Origin: an uncultured Paracoccaceae bacterium
Lineage (GTDB): Bacteria; Pseudomonadota; Alphaproteobacteria; Rhodobacterales; Rhodobacteraceae
Assembly (NCBI GenBank): GCA_938092015.1
Contig: CALKOT010000109.1
Location: forward strand, 1 to 54,563
Length of the DNA stretch: 54,563 nt
Direction of reading: 5' to 3'
A program made the position numbers and the translations under genes. Shown here one piece after another: positions 17,544-27,164 of the stretch (the stretch's first letter is position 1; each line of letters begins with the position of its first letter). The notes under the pieces are model-generated. The model was not told the DNA's origin, searched no databases, and saw nothing but the letters and a program-made list of their open reading frames with translations.

Positions 17544-18320
17544 TTAGGCGGGGACGACGCTTTCGTCGAGGGGCAGGTCGCGCCCGCCACCATTTCGCGC
17601 AGAAATCAGGAATTCGACATTGCCGTCACTGCCCGTAATCGGGCTGTCCACTTCTGCTTCAATAGTCCAGTCGGACGCCTGCAGAAAGGTGCGAACTTTT
17701 GCGCGGGCTTTGTTGTGGGCGGCGTGGTCAGTGACGATGCCCCCCTTGCCGATCTCAGCCTTGGAAAGTTCGAACTGAGGTTTGATCAGCGCCACAAGGC
17801 GCGCGCCTGGCTTGGCGAGTGACAGAGGCACGGGCAACGCCTTGGTCAGGCTGATGAAACTGACATCCGAGACAATCCAATCGACCGGCGGGATCAACCC
17901 AGCCGGAATCGCACGGGCGTTGATGCCTTCCAGATCGTGAACCTGCGGATGGTTCTGCAGGCTGGGATGCAGCTGTCCGTGGCCGACATCCAGCGCGTAA
18001 ACCTCTGCCGCGCCCCGGTTCAACAGTACCTCTGTGAACCCGCCCGTCGAAGCGCCGACATCAAGGGCGATGGCGCCAGCGGGGCTAAGCGACCAAGTGT
18101 CCAGTGCGCCAGCAAGTTTCAGACCAGCACGGGAAACCCATGGATTCGGATCGCCGATAATGGTGATCTCGGCGTCTGGTGCCACAGTCTGCGAGGCTTT
18201 GCGCGCAGGTGCCCAACCAACCATCACAACACCGGCTTTGATCAACGCTTGCGCCCGCGCGCGGCTGGGCGCGAGGTTCAGGTCGACAATAAGTTGGTCT
18301 AGACGAGACTTAAGGGGCAT
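17544..18320 (-). CDS. tlyA: TlyA-family rRNA 2'-O-methyltransferase
   Basis: A 258-residue protein with an N-terminal S4 RNA-binding domain (RLDQLIVDLNLAPSRARAQALIKAG) and an FtsJ-like methyltransferase domain (SAM motif ALDVGASTGGFTEVLL; VDWIVSDVSFISL). TlyA methylates ribose of 16S and/or 23S rRNA cytidines and in some bacteria determines capreomycin sensitivity; it is often labelled hemolysin A. The ATG at 18320 gives the standard MPLKSRLDQLI start although no clear ribosome site precedes it. Upstream in-frame sequence is not family-like. Confidence 0.85.
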   Translation of the reverse strand: MPLKSRLDQLIVDLNLAPSRARAQALIKAGVVMVGWAPARKASQTVAPDAEITIIGDPNPWVSRAGLKLAGALDTWSLSPAGAIALDVGASTGGFTEVLLNRGAAEVYALDVGHGQLHPSLQNHPQVHDLEGINARAIPAGLIPPVDWIVSDVSFISLTKALPVPLSLAKPGARLVALIKPQFELSKAEIGKGGIVTDHAAHNKARAKVRTFLQASDWTIEAEVDSPITGSDGNVEFLISARNGGGRDLPLDESVVPA

Positions 18321-18418
18321 AGTCGGTGGATACAGCGATTTGCGCTTACTTGGAACGCTCTTAGGTCGAATTGGGCCATCCAAGAATACGAATAAGATCC
18401 TGAGGATGGAGCGATGAT

Positions 18419-18907
18419 ATGCCGGAACTAAGCGGATTTGAACGAAAAGACCTGGAGACGGCCGGCTTTGTCGGATGGACGGCGGTGCAAGAGGCGGCGT
18501 CTGACGTCCCTGATACACCGGGCGTCTATGTAGTCTACTCTGACCGCCGACGCGCGGGAGAGTTCCTCGCGACCAATCCTGCAGGCTGGCACAAAGGACA
18601 GGACCCGACGGTGCCGTCCGCACTTCTTGAAGAACGCTGGATCGCAGATGTTGGCGTGCTTTATTTCGGGTCTGCGCCGGATCTTCGCAAGCGGATCACG
18701 CGGTTAGGGCAGTTTTCTGCTGGTGAGCCTGTTGCGCACTACGGCGGCCGAATTCTGTGGCAGGTTTCGTTCTCAGCCGAATTTCTTGTCGCTTGGAAGG
18801 AGGCGGATGACGACGATCACGCCAGCGAAAAGAGGGGCTATGTCAGGCAGTTCAAATCGACGTTCGGACGGCAGCCGTTTGCAAACATCCAAAGGCCTAA
18901 AAGCTAG
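18419..18907 (+). CDS. GIY-YIG-like hypothetical protein
   Basis: A 162-residue protein with a probable GIY-YIG-type fold: TPGVYVVYSDRR (GIY-like strand, residues about 33-44) and VLYFGSAPDLRKRITRLGQF (YIG-like strand plus helix with the conserved Arg). GIY-YIG domains cut or bind nucleic acids. Whether the catalytic Glu is present is not certain; Glu residues occur in the later helix. TGAGGATGGAG precedes the ATG. It is on the plus strand between the minus-strand dxs and tlyA genes, which are usually consecutive in this group, so it may be an insertion. Convergent with dxs, nine bases apart. Confidence 0.6.
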   Translation: MPELSGFERKDLETAGFVGWTAVQEAASDVPDTPGVYVVYSDRRRAGEFLATNPAGWHKGQDPTVPSALLEERWIADVGVLYFGSAPDLRKRITRLGQFSAGEPVAHYGGRILWQVSFSAEFLVAWKEADDDDHASEKRGYVRQFKSTFGRQPFANIQRPKS

Positions 18908-18916
18908 GCTTTTGAA

Positions 18917-20845
18917 TCAGGCTCTGACGCCGCCAGCGACTTCGCTTTGACCCAAAGCGCCTACCGCTGTTCGCACAATATCAGCAGCTTGCATTGCAGC
19001 GGTCTCGTACATTTTCGCAGGAGTATCCTGATCAATGAATGTGTCCGGGAACACCATGGGACGAATGCGCAGGCCATCGTCGAGTGCGCCTTCCATGGCG
19101 AGGAACTGCAGGACATGGCTGCCAAAACCGCCGACAGCGCCTTCTTCCAGCGTTATGAGGGCCTCGTGGTGCGTCGCGAGGTTACGGATCAGGTCGTGGT
19201 CCAGAGGTTTGGCGAATCGAGCGTCGGCGACGGTGGTGCTTAGGCCCATCGCATCAAGTTCTTCCGCTGCTTTCATGCACTCTTGCAGGCGCGCGCCAAA
19301 CGAAAGAAGGGCAATTTTCGTGCCCTCTTTCACGACGCGGCCTTTCCCGATCTCAAGCGGAGCGCCACGCTCGGGCATTTCAACGCCGACGCCTTCGCCG
19401 CGTGGAAACCGGAAGGCTGACGGGCGGTCGTCAATTGCTGCTGCAGTAGCCACCATATTCACCAGTTCCGATTCATCAGCCGCCGCCATGACGACGAAAT
19501 CTGGCAGGTTGGCGAGGTAGGCGATGTCGAAGCTGCCTGCGTGCGTCGCGCCATCAGCGCCCACCAGACCGGCGCGGTCGATAGCAAAGCGGACGGGCAG
19601 GCGTTGCAGGGCGACGTCGTGGACGACCTGGTCGTAGCCGCGTTGCAGGAAGGTCGAGTAGATTGTGCAGAAGGGCTTCATCCCCGCGCCCGCGAGGCCG
19701 GCCGAGAATGTCACGCCATGCTGTTCAGCGATACCGACGTCAAAGCAGCGTTTCGGGAAGCGTTCAGCGAACAGGTTCAGGCCGGTGCCATCGGGCATGG
19801 CGGCGGTGATGGCGACGATCTTGTCGTCGTGTTCAGCTTCTTTAATCAGGCTTTGCGCGAAGACTTTGGTGTAGCTTGGGGCGTTTGAAGGGGCTTTTTT
19901 CTGCTCCCCTGTGATAACGTCAAACTTCGCACGCGCATGGCCCCGGTCGGGGGATTTTTCTGCGGGATCGTATCCTTTGCCCTTTTTCGTCAGCGCATGG
20001 ATTAGGATCGGGCCATCGGCGCGTTCCTTGACGGTCCGCAGAACTGGCAGCAGTTGATCCATGTCGTGGCCGTCGATGGGGCCAATATAGCTGAACCCAA
20101 GCTCCTCAAACAGAGTGCCGCCAACGGTCATCGACTTGACCATTTCTTTCGCCCGCCGAGCGCCCTCGCGGAACGGCGGTGGCAGGAAAGATGCGGCGGT
20201 TTTGGCGGCGTGCTTCAGATCCTGAAAGGGTTCGCCTGCGTAGATACGGCTGAGGTATGCGGACAGGGCGCCGACCGGCGGTGCAATCGACATCTCATTG
20301 TCGTTCAGGATGACGATCAGCCGTTTGCCGAGGCCGCCTGCGTTGTTCATCGCCTCGAACGCCATGCCCGCGCTCATCGACCCATCGCCAATCACGGCGA
20401 TCCCGTCACCAGTGTCGGCGCCAAGTTCCCTCGCCATGGCAAAGCCCAAAGCGGCGGAGATGGAGGTTGACGAATGCGCTGCACCGAACGGATCGTATTC
20501 GCTTTCGGCTCGTTTGGTAAAACCGCTCAGCCCGCCGCCCTGGCGAAGTGTGCGGATGCGATCACGACGACAGGTGAGAATCTTGTGGGGATAGCATTGA
20601 TGCCCAACGTCCCAGATCAGCTTGTCGCGCGGTGTGTCGAATACAGCATGGATGGCGACGGTCAATTCGACGACGCCCAGCCCGGCGCCCAGATGACCAC
20701 CTGTTACGGACACTGCCGAAACCGTTTCAGCGCGAAGTTCATCGGCCACTCGACGCAATTGGCTGTCCGAAAGGTGCTTCAGGTCCTTCGGCTCGCTGAC
20801 TTTATCCAGCAGCGGCGTGGCGGGTCTGTCGTGGGCGTCGGCCAA
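18917..20845 (-). CDS. dxs: 1-deoxy-D-xylulose-5-phosphate synthase
   Basis: A 642-residue thiamine-diphosphate enzyme condensing pyruvate and glyceraldehyde-3-phosphate, the first step of the MEP isoprenoid pathway. Visible features are [12 protein letters not shown], the TPP/Mg motif [16 protein letters not shown] to ILNDNEMSI, the transketolase central domain with [12 protein letters not shown] (catalytic Glu), and [14 protein letters not shown] at the C-terminus. The start is taken as TTG at 20845 because AAGGAGG lies five bases upstream; the frame extends further but into the end of ispA. Separated from ispA by 25 bases, it completes the HDAC-xseB-ispA-dxs unit. Confidence 0.95.
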   Translation of the reverse strand: MADAHDRPATPLLDKVSEPKDLKHLSDSQLRRVADELRAETVSAVSVTGGHLGAGLGVVELTVAIHAVFDTPRDKLIWDVGHQCYPHKILTCRRDRIRTLRQGGGLSGFTKRAESEYDPFGAAHSSTSISAALGFAMARELGADTGDGIAVIGDGSMSAGMAFEAMNNAGGLGKRLIVILNDNEMSIAPPVGALSAYLSRIYAGEPFQDLKHAAKTAASFLPPPFREGARRAKEMVKSMTVGGTLFEELGFSYIGPIDGHDMDQLLPVLRTVKERADGPILIHALTKKGKGYDPAEKSPDRGHARAKFDVITGEQKKAPSNAPSYTKVFAQSLIKEAEHDDKIVAITAAMPDGTGLNLFAERFPKRCFDVGIAEQHGVTFSAGLAGAGMKPFCTIYSTFLQRGYDQVVHDVALQRLPVRFAIDRAGLVGADGATHAGSFDIAYLANLPDFVVMAAADESELVNMVATAAAIDDRPSAFRFPRGEGVGVEMPERGAPLEIGKGRVVKEGTKIALLSFGARLQECMKAAEELDAMGLSTTVADARFAKPLDHDLIRNLATHHEALITLEEGAVGGFGSHVLQFLAMEGALDDGLRIRPMVFPDTFIDQDTPAKMYETAAMQAADIVRTAVGALGQSEVAGGVRA

Positions 20846-20870
20846 ATTGGCCTCCTTTAGCGGGGTCAGC

Positions 20871-21776
20871 TTAAGATCGGCGGCTGACGGTATATTGGGC
20901 GGCGAAGCGTAGTGCGTCCGCGTCTGGGCCAAAGGATGACAGACGTTCGCAGGCCCTGTCGACTAATTCCTTGGCTCTTACTGTCGCGCCCTCCAGGCCA
21001 AGAAGGTCTACAAAGGTCGCTTTGCCAGCGCCTGCGTCCTTGCCTAAGGCCTTGCCGGTTTCCGCCTCATCCCCTGTAACATCTAGGATGTCGTCGGCGA
21101 TCTGGTAGGCGGACCCGAGGTCGCAGGCATAGTCGTGGATCGCCCGCCGGTCGGTCGGTTTGGCCTGCGCCAGGATCGCGCCTGATACCGCTGCGTGGGC
21201 GATCAGGGCGCCGGTTTTCAACATCTGGATCTTTTCAATCTCAGCCTGATCATGACTGGCGGTCGTTTCGGCCGCGATGTCCAGCATCTGGCCGCCTACC
21301 ATACCGGAAAGGCCGGAATTTTGCGCAAGGCTCAACAGAAGGGCGGCGCGGACTTCGCCATCCTCATGCGTTTCGGGCGCCGCAAGGATTTCGAAAGCGA
21401 GGGTTTGAAGCCCGTCGCCGGCCAAAACCGCTGTTGCCTCATCCCATTTCTTGTGAACGGTGGGTTGGCCACGTCTCAGGTCGTCGTTGTCCATGCAAGG
21501 AAGGTCGTCATGCACCAGGGAATAGGCGTGCAGGCATTCGACCGATGCAGCCACGCGGTCCGCGCGCTCAGGGTTGGTGTCAAACAGATCAGCGACCTCA
21601 ATCGTTAGGAAGGCGCGCATCCGTTTGCCGCCATTCAGCGTACCGTGACGCATTGCGTCGGCGAGCACGCCCTGCGCGCCCGCGCCGGTCGGCAGGAGGA
21701 AATCCAAAGTTTCTTCCACCCGCCCACGCGCGCTGTCGAGTCGAGTGCGAAAAAAAGTCTGCTGTTTGGGGGTCAT
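20871..21776 (-). CDS. ispA: Polyprenyl (farnesyl) diphosphate synthase
   Basis: A 301-residue all-helical prenyltransferase that elongates DMAPP with IPP to geranyl and farnesyl diphosphate. The first aspartate-rich motif is DDLPCMD (90-96) and the second is [18 protein letters not shown] supplies the IPP-binding Lys/Arg. The ATG overlaps the xseB stop (ATGA at 21773-21776), so translation is coupled. It supplies quinone, carotenoid and undecaprenyl precursors together with dxs downstream. Confidence 0.93.
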   Translation of the reverse strand: MTPKQQTFFRTRLDSARGRVEETLDFLLPTGAGAQGVLADAMRHGTLNGGKRMRAFLTIEVADLFDTNPERADRVAASVECLHAYSLVHDDLPCMDNDDLRRGQPTVHKKWDEATAVLAGDGLQTLAFEILAAPETHEDGEVRAALLLSLAQNSGLSGMVGGQMLDIAAETTASHDQAEIEKIQMLKTGALIAHAAVSGAILAQAKPTDRRAIHDYACDLGSAYQIADDILDVTGDEAETGKALGKDAGAGKATFVDLLGLEGATVRAKELVDRACERLSSFGPDADALRFAAQYTVSRRS

Positions 21777-22015
21777 TCGGCGTCGAAAGGCTCTGACCCT
21801 TTGGCCTGACCGTCAGATCCGGCGATGATCTTGTTCACGCGCAGCTCTGCGTCTTTCAGGCGACCCTCGCAGCGTTCTTTCAGCTTGGCGCCGCGCTCGT
21901 AAAGGTCGATCGACTGGTCAAGTGGCGCCTGGCCGCTTTCCAGCTTGGCGACAACCTGCTCCAGCTCAGCCATCGCGTCCTCAAAGCTCATCTCATCAAT
22001 CGGTTTATCGGTCAT
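21773..22015 (-). CDS. xseB: Exodeoxyribonuclease VII small subunit
   Basis: An 80-residue helical hairpin protein that, with XseA, forms exonuclease VII, degrading single-stranded DNA. The family signature is MSFEDAMAELEQVVAKLESG followed by PLDQSIDLYERGAKLKERCE. The start is placed at ATG 22015, which overlaps the stop of the upstream HDAC gene as ATGA; a GTG six bases earlier is possible. xseB next to ispA and dxs is a widespread bacterial arrangement. Confidence 0.92.
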   Translation of the reverse strand: MTDKPIDEMSFEDAMAELEQVVAKLESGQAPLDQSIDLYERGAKLKERCEGRLKDAELRVNKIIAGSDGQAKGSEPFDAE

Positions 22016-22932
22016 GCGCACCGCTCCGCCAGAACCTCAACATGGGCCGCCGCGCCGGTCGCGAGGCCGGACAGATCATAGCCGCCTTCCAATGTGGAAA
22101 CCACCCGGCCCTGTGCATGTTTATCCGCCAGATCGCACAGTTTTTCGGTGATCCACGCGAAATCTTCATCCGTGACGTTCAGATTTGCGAGGGGGTCGCG
22201 CGTGTGGGCGTCGAACCCGGCGGAAATGATGATCAGATCGGGCGCATGGGCGTCGATGGCGGGCAGAAGGCGGTCGGTCCAGACCTGCCGAAATTCTACC
22301 GTGCCGCCCATCGGCGGGATTGTGGCGTTGTGGATGTTTCCGGCGCCCGTCTCATGTTTCATCCCTGTGCCGGGGTAGAGCGGGGATTGGTGCGAGGACG
22401 CGAAAACGACGCGTGGATCATCCCAGAACACATCCTGTGTGCCGTTACCGTGATGGACATCAAAGTCTGCAATGGCGACGCGGGCCGCCCCATGCGCTTC
22501 GATGGCATGCAGCGCGGCGATAGAGGCGTTGGCGAGGAAACAGAACCCCATCGCCGTTTCCTTTTCCGCATGATGGCCCGGGGGCCGCATCGCGCAGAAC
22601 GCACCCTTCGCCTTCCCGCCCATCACCAGATCAACCGCTGCGACATTTGCGCCAGCCGCCCGGCGGATCGCAGGTGTTGATGTGGCTGAGATATGCGTGT
22701 CGGGGTCCAGCGATGTCCAGCCATCTGCGGGTGCCGTCGTTGCCTTTGCGATGTAGTCCGCCGGATGCGCGCGAAGTAGGGGGACGTCATCTGCCAGCGG
22801 CGCCTCAACCCAATCAGCCTCGATGCCTTCCAGCGCTTTTAGAACAGCGGGCATGCGGTCGACACGTTCCGGATGGCCGGGCGGCGTCACGTGAGCCTCG
22901 CAGTCGGGGTGGCTGTAGATTGTGAATGTCAT
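22012..22932 (-). CDS. Histone-deacetylase-family amidohydrolase
   Basis: A 306-residue zinc hydrolase of the AcuC/AphA/HdaH group. The active-site segments are RPPGHHAEKETAMGFC (tandem His), ADFDVHHGNGTQDVF (zinc Asp and His) and SAGFDAHTRDPLA (second zinc Asp). Bacterial members deacetylate acetyl-polyamines, acetyl-lysine or acetoin-pathway proteins; the substrate here is open. It is the first gene of a coupled unit with xseB, ispA and dxs (ATGA overlaps), so a link to lipid or isoprenoid metabolism is only positional. Confidence 0.85.
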   Translation of the reverse strand: MTFTIYSHPDCEAHVTPPGHPERVDRMPAVLKALEGIEADWVEAPLADDVPLLRAHPADYIAKATTAPADGWTSLDPDTHISATSTPAIRRAAGANVAAVDLVMGGKAKGAFCAMRPPGHHAEKETAMGFCFLANASIAALHAIEAHGAARVAIADFDVHHGNGTQDVFWDDPRVVFASSHQSPLYPGTGMKHETGAGNIHNATIPPMGGTVEFRQVWTDRLLPAIDAHAPDLIIISAGFDAHTRDPLANLNVTDEDFAWITEKLCDLADKHAQGRVVSTLEGGYDLSGLATGAAAHVEVLAERCA

Positions 22933-23115
22933 GCGCTGCTCCTCTTCCCAGATAAAGTGCGGCGGGCGGGGCGAAGGGTCAATGGGGCAAGCGGTGCTTT
23001 GATGGCTGACGACGCGATATCGGCGGCGTTCTTACAGCCCTCAGTTTCTTTCACGATTGCTTGTATCACGCGGCGGTCACTTGCCATTTGGTCACCAGCC
23101 GCCCAGCGTCGAAGC

Positions 23116-23760
23116 ATGTATCGAATAGCTGAAACTTTCTGCCTGCGGGCCCTTAATTCCATCCCGCTGCTCTATCTGGTGATGTTCCTGACGGGCTGGA
23201 CGCTGATCGTCGATCTCGTTCATCAAAGCTTGTACTATCCGCAGATGATGCATGAGAGTGGAAATCTCTCTATCTGGTACCTGATCCTGACGCTTTCGAT
23301 CACGCCGGCTCTGGCAGTCATTAATCACTTGAAACGAGGCTTTTCGATCGGTCGCTGGCTGATGCGTCGCCGCAAACATTTTGGTATTGCCTGCTTTGTC
23401 TACGCCTCTGCGCACACTTTACATTACATAAGATATATCAACGATTTTACTTTGATCTGGTTAGAGGCTTTTGACCTTGAATATCTTGTAGGATGGCTGG
23501 GTCTGATCCTGTTTTTGATCTTGGCGGTGACGTCAAACAGGGCATCCGTCCGCATGCTGGGGCGAAACTGAAAACCTTTGCACAGGTCAATCTATCTGGC
23601 GACGGCGTTGACGTGGCTGCATTGCTACCTGTTCGACTTCTTCACGGAAGTAGTCTTCTTCTGGGGGGCTGTCTTGCTTCTTTGCCGGCTGTTGCACCTT
23701 GGCATTCGCAGATTAGCAGGCCCGATAAGATGGCGTGGCGAGCCAATGGGGCATGCATGA
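23116..23760 (+). pseudogene. MsrQ/ferric-reductase-like heme membrane protein interrupted by in-frame TGA
   Basis: Six hydrophobic segments with histidines at the expected depth (RRKHFGIACFVYASAHTLHY) mark a ferric-reductase-like transmembrane protein of the MsrQ (YedZ) type, which passes electrons from quinone to periplasmic methionine sulfoxide reductase MsrP. The frame from ATG 23116 runs to LGRN, meets TGA at 23569-23571, and resumes in the same frame as KPLHRSIYLATALTWLH, the next heme-ligand helix, to TGA at 23758. TGA is one change from TGG and the family usually has Trp here (RWKxLHR), so Trp-to-stop is likely. A truncated product would lack the last two helices and their His ligands. 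No msrP is adjacent. Full length would be 214 residues, normal. Confidence 0.75.
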
Positions 23761-23784
23761 GCAACTAGGCGCTGCCGATAAAAG

Positions 23785-24564
23785 TCAGGGCTTGTCCGAT
23801 CCGCCGCCAACATCGGCCGCCGACATCCGTTCAAACCAGTCCGAGATGCGTGCGGGAAACAGTTGTTCCCACCACAACAAGAAAGACCATGGCCATGGCA
23901 ACACCAGCCGACCGCGCCTATTTTCGATGGCGCGGGCCATGATACGGGCTGCCTTTTCTGCCGGAATTTCGAACGGTTTCGGCCCGTGATGTTTATCGGC
24001 CATAGGCGTCTTGATAAAGCCGGGCGAAATGACAGTGACCGAGACGCCGTGCCCGCGCAGCCAACTGCGGATCGCCTCGCCGTACCCATGCACGGCGGCC
24101 TTGGTGGCGGAATAAGTTGGGATATCCGCTTGCGGCCGCAGCCCCGCGATAGAACCGATCATGGCGATCCGCCCGGACTTGCGTGCAATCAATCGGGGCA
24201 GCATCGGCTCTATCGTATGCAGCATGCCCATCAAGTTGATCTCAACCTGTTGGCGGGCCACGCCGGGGGCCTCGGGCTCTCCCTTCCGGCGTCCAAGTGC
24301 AATGCCTGCATTCGCGATGACGATGGTAACTGGGGCGTCATCGTCGAACGCCTCAATTGCAGCTTTCATCGCTGGTTCGTCCGTTACATCGATAGCCTCG
24401 ATCTCGACAGTCGCGCCCTTGGCGCGGACGGCGTCAGCGACGTCTGAAAGCCGTTCAGCGTTTCGCGCGATCAGCAACATTGAGGCGCCTGGAACGGAAT
24501 ATTCTTGCGCCAACGCGGCTCCGATGCCGCTGGATGCGCCAGTGAGGATGATGCGTTCGGCCAT
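23785..24564 (-). CDS. Short-chain dehydrogenase/reductase
   Basis: A 259-residue Rossmann-fold oxidoreductase with LTGASSGIGAAL (cofactor glycines), IVIANAGIA (NAG motif) and the Ser/Tyr-x-x-x-Lys pair (SIAGL, TYSATKAAV). The C-terminus has a hydrophobic stretch (LVLPWPWSFLLWWEQLF) that may attach it to the membrane, as in several lipid- or polysaccharide-related SDRs. The ATG at 24564 is preceded by GAGGAG with seven bases spacing. It starts 11 bases after the capsule transferase gene stop on the same strand, so co-transcription is likely; the substrate is unknown. Confidence 0.8.
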   Translation of the reverse strand: MAERIILTGASSGIGAALAQEYSVPGASMLLIARNAERLSDVADAVRAKGATVEIEAIDVTDEPAMKAAIEAFDDDAPVTIVIANAGIALGRRKGEPEAPGVARQQVEINLMGMLHTIEPMLPRLIARKSGRIAMIGSIAGLRPQADIPTYSATKAAVHGYGEAIRSWLRGHGVSVTVISPGFIKTPMADKHHGPKPFEIPAEKAARIMARAIENRRGRLVLPWPWSFLLWWEQLFPARISDWFERMSAADVGGGSDKP

Positions 24565-24575
24565 TGGTGTACTCC

Positions 24576-25790
24576 TCAATACGGCCGCGGGCTGAGCATT
24601 TTCGCCGCCATGTTCGCAGCGCCCGGTTCTGCGCCGGTGCCATCAAATCCGCCGGGGACCTGAATAGCGGCTGTCAGTGCGCGAAGGAATAGGGCGAGCC
24701 TGGCTTCGTCCGGTTTGGCGGCACCAGCCCAGAACGCATCCAGATCAGTCTGAAACGTCATACAAGGTAAGTCATAGATCGCTGCGCCCAATGCCTTGAC
24801 TGGAGCGCCCAAGGTCAGAGCGGTCAGCCCAACGGTTGAGTTGATGACGACACAGCCTGCCGCCCGCGCCAACATCGCATCCAGATCGCCGCCATCCAGA
24901 TAAACAACGCGGTCTTCAATGCCCGCGATTTCTTCGGCTATCAGCGCCTGCCAAGGCGTCCAGCCATTATCCAGCGGATGCAATTTGATCGCCAGCATGG
25001 CGTCAGCAGGCGCATGTACGCGGAACGAGGCGATGATGCGTTTGAGAGTCTCACGCAGCCCTTCTGCTGGGCCGTGCAAGCGGATCTGGTAGTCGGTTTC
25101 AAGCTGCAAAGGGAATACGTACAGCGGGCCTTGATGCGCAGTCACCCGACCTTCCGCCACTTCCAACATCGCGCGCCGGCCCTTCAACCGAAGTGCCTTT
25201 TTGAAGATCCAGCCGCCCCATTCCCGAAGCGGATGATCCAGCGCATGTTGTTTGTAGTGAGGGTAAAGCACCCACGAAGACAGGATGTTGGCCAGATTGA
25301 AAGCGACGTCCATTATTGAAAAGGACAGAAAGCTTGATTTGAATCCTGGATGGGGCAGGGGCGTCTTCTCAGCCAGTTCAGCGATATTGTCCCAGTCACG
25401 GGGAAAGCGGGTGTTGCCACCGGTGCCTTCAGGTTCGACCGTCAGATAGTGAGGACGCAGATAACCTTGCTCAATTACATGGATGCGCACGCCTGCCGCC
25501 TTCGCTACGGGTATGGCGTCGGCATGCCAACGCCGTCCGTCACCGAGGCTGACTATGTCGGTAACGTCGTGCTCGGCGATGAAGCGTTTTACATACTCAG
25601 GCCAGTCGTTGGGCTTGCCCCGAAATGAAACGCCCCCAGGTCCACGCCAGAACAGCCTATCCCCCGGACAAACATGAATGCGCCGCACTTCAGCCCCTTG
25701 ATCGCGCAGTGCGCGGCCAAGGTAGGTGAAAAAATATGACATAGGGCCCTGCAACAGCAGAAAGACCCGTTTCGAAGCGTCGGCATTCAT
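24576..25790 (-). CDS. KpsS-like capsule polysaccharide (Kdo) transferase
   Basis: A 404-residue protein of the Capsule_synth family (KpsS/KpsC/LipB). These cytoplasmic beta-Kdo transferases build the phosphatidylglycerol-linked Kdo primer of group 2 capsules. Characteristic segments are VFLLLQGPMSYFFTYLGRAL at the N-terminus, EQGYLRPHYLTVEPEG, LQLETDYQIRLHGP, the LAIKLHPLDNG motif (catalytic region) and VVINSTVGLTALTLGAPV. An ATG at 25790 is preferred; GTG at 25796 is possible. A close relative lies divergently at 25911, 120 bases away. Confidence 0.85.
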   Translation of the reverse strand: MNADASKRVFLLLQGPMSYFFTYLGRALRDQGAEVRRIHVCPGDRLFWRGPGGVSFRGKPNDWPEYVKRFIAEHDVTDIVSLGDGRRWHADAIPVAKAAGVRIHVIEQGYLRPHYLTVEPEGTGGNTRFPRDWDNIAELAEKTPLPHPGFKSSFLSFSIMDVAFNLANILSSWVLYPHYKQHALDHPLREWGGWIFKKALRLKGRRAMLEVAEGRVTAHQGPLYVFPLQLETDYQIRLHGPAEGLRETLKRIIASFRVHAPADAMLAIKLHPLDNGWTPWQALIAEEIAGIEDRVVYLDGGDLDAMLARAAGCVVINSTVGLTALTLGAPVKALGAAIYDLPCMTFQTDLDAFWAGAAKPDEARLALFLRALTAAIQVPGGFDGTGAEPGAANMAAKMLSPRPY

Positions 25791-25910
25791 GTTCACACGC
25801 CTAGTCGCCCTAGGGGAAAAGATAAACCCGCGTTCCTTGCCCAGGCTCTCTATTCATGCGAGAGAAACGTCGATATCGATATGCGACAGATCAAGACCAA
25901 AGGCGCGTAA

Positions 25911-27164
25911 GTGGCCGAGACGAAGACCTTTCTTTTCTTGCAGGGACATCCAACTTTTTTCTGCGTACGCCTTGGCGATGCGCTGAAAGCTGAGGGTCAC
26001 AATGTTCGCAAGATCCGTCTGTCGGGCCAAGATATGCTGTTCTGGCCGCGCCGAGGCGCAAGCAGTTATCGAGGTGGGTTCGCGCGTTGGCGTGTGTGGC
26101 TAACGGATTATGTGAAGCGGCATGGCATCACAGACATTATTTATTACGCAGATCGTCATCCCTACCATGTTGAAGCGTTGGTCGTTGCCCGGTCGCTCGG
26201 CGTCCGGGCGTGGGCTGTTGAGTTTGGTTACCTTCGCCCCGATTGGCTGACGCTGGAGCCTGAGGCGATGGGCGCATTCTCACGCTTTCCGAAGGATCCG
26301 AAGGTCATCCGAAAACTAGGCATCGCCGCTGGCCCGCTCACTAACGACGAGCACGAAAGCACTTACAGCCATTCATTTCTGGAAGAGGCGTTGTTCGACA
26401 TCGCCCGCAATGTCGCGCACACGATCTTCATGCCGTTCTATCCGTTTTATAAGTCGGACGCGCCGTTCAGCATGGTTGAAGATTATTACTATTGGATCAC
26501 AAACTTGCTGACGACCGACAATGCCGAAGCGCGGGCATCGCAGATTCAGGCGGAATGTGAAGAAGACGGTGCTGACTTCAATCTGCTCGCCATGCAGCTG
26601 GCGCATGATTATCAGATCCGCGTCTCAACCCACTATGATCATCTGATTGATATGGTGGAGGAGGTTTTTGCATCCTTCGCCGCAAATGCGCCCCGGTCGC
26701 GTAAACTGATCATCAAGCAACACCCACTGGACAACGGCTACCAGAACTGGCCGCGCCGGATCGATGCTTTGAAAGAAAAATACAATCTGGGTCGGCAAGT
26801 GCGGATGATCCGCGGCGGCGATCTTGGCGTGTTGATCCGAAATTCCAAAGGCGTTGTTCTGGCGAACTCAACGGTTGGATTAAACGCGGCCAGGGCCGGA
26901 GTGCCGACGGTAGCATTGGGCGAAGCTGTCTACGATATCGCAGGGATAACCCACCAGGGTGGATTGGACAGTTTCTGGACTAAGCCAGAGCCCGTCGATG
27001 CCAAGCTGGAACGACAGTTGGTTCGTGCAATGGCGGCGGAAATTCAGGTCCGTGGATCATTCTATGACAAGGCCGGACAAAAACTGGCGATTGGCGAAAT
27101 AGTCGACAGGCTTACACGCCGTCCTTATCCTGCATGGGCGCGGAACCCCGTCAGCGTCAGTTGA
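25911..27164 (+). CDS. KpsS-like capsule polysaccharide (Kdo) transferase, second copy
   Basis: A 417-residue paralogue of the gene at 24576-25790, with the same landmarks in the same order: FLFLQGHPTFFCVRLGDAL, EFGYLRPDWLTLEPEAMG, MQLAHDYQIRVSTHYDH, LIIKQHPLDNGYQNW and VVLANSTVGLNAARAGVP. It has an acidic insert around residues 190-215. It starts with GTG behind AAAGGCG. Paralogous transferases could add successive Kdo residues to a lipid primer. The other capsule genes (kpsC, kpsF, kpsMT) are not in the window. Confidence 0.85.
   Translation: MAETKTFLFLQGHPTFFCVRLGDALKAEGHNVRKIRLSGQDMLFWPRRGASSYRGGFARWRVWLTDYVKRHGITDIIYYADRHPYHVEALVVARSLGVRAWAVEFGYLRPDWLTLEPEAMGAFSRFPKDPKVIRKLGIAAGPLTNDEHESTYSHSFLEEALFDIARNVAHTIFMPFYPFYKSDAPFSMVEDYYYWITNLLTTDNAEARASQIQAECEEDGADFNLLAMQLAHDYQIRVSTHYDHLIDMVEEVFASFAANAPRSRKLIIKQHPLDNGYQNWPRRIDALKEKYNLGRQVRMIRGGDLGVLIRNSKGVVLANSTVGLNAARAGVPTVALGEAVYDIAGITHQGGLDSFWTKPEPVDAKLERQLVRAMAAEIQVRGSFYDKAGQKLAIGEIVDRLTRRPYPAWARNPVSVS

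Noticed and set aside
22873-23115. N-terminal extension of the MsrQ-like frame
   Set aside because: The upstream part is antisense to the HDAC gene start and lacks hydrophobic or family sequence; ATG 23116 fits the family length.
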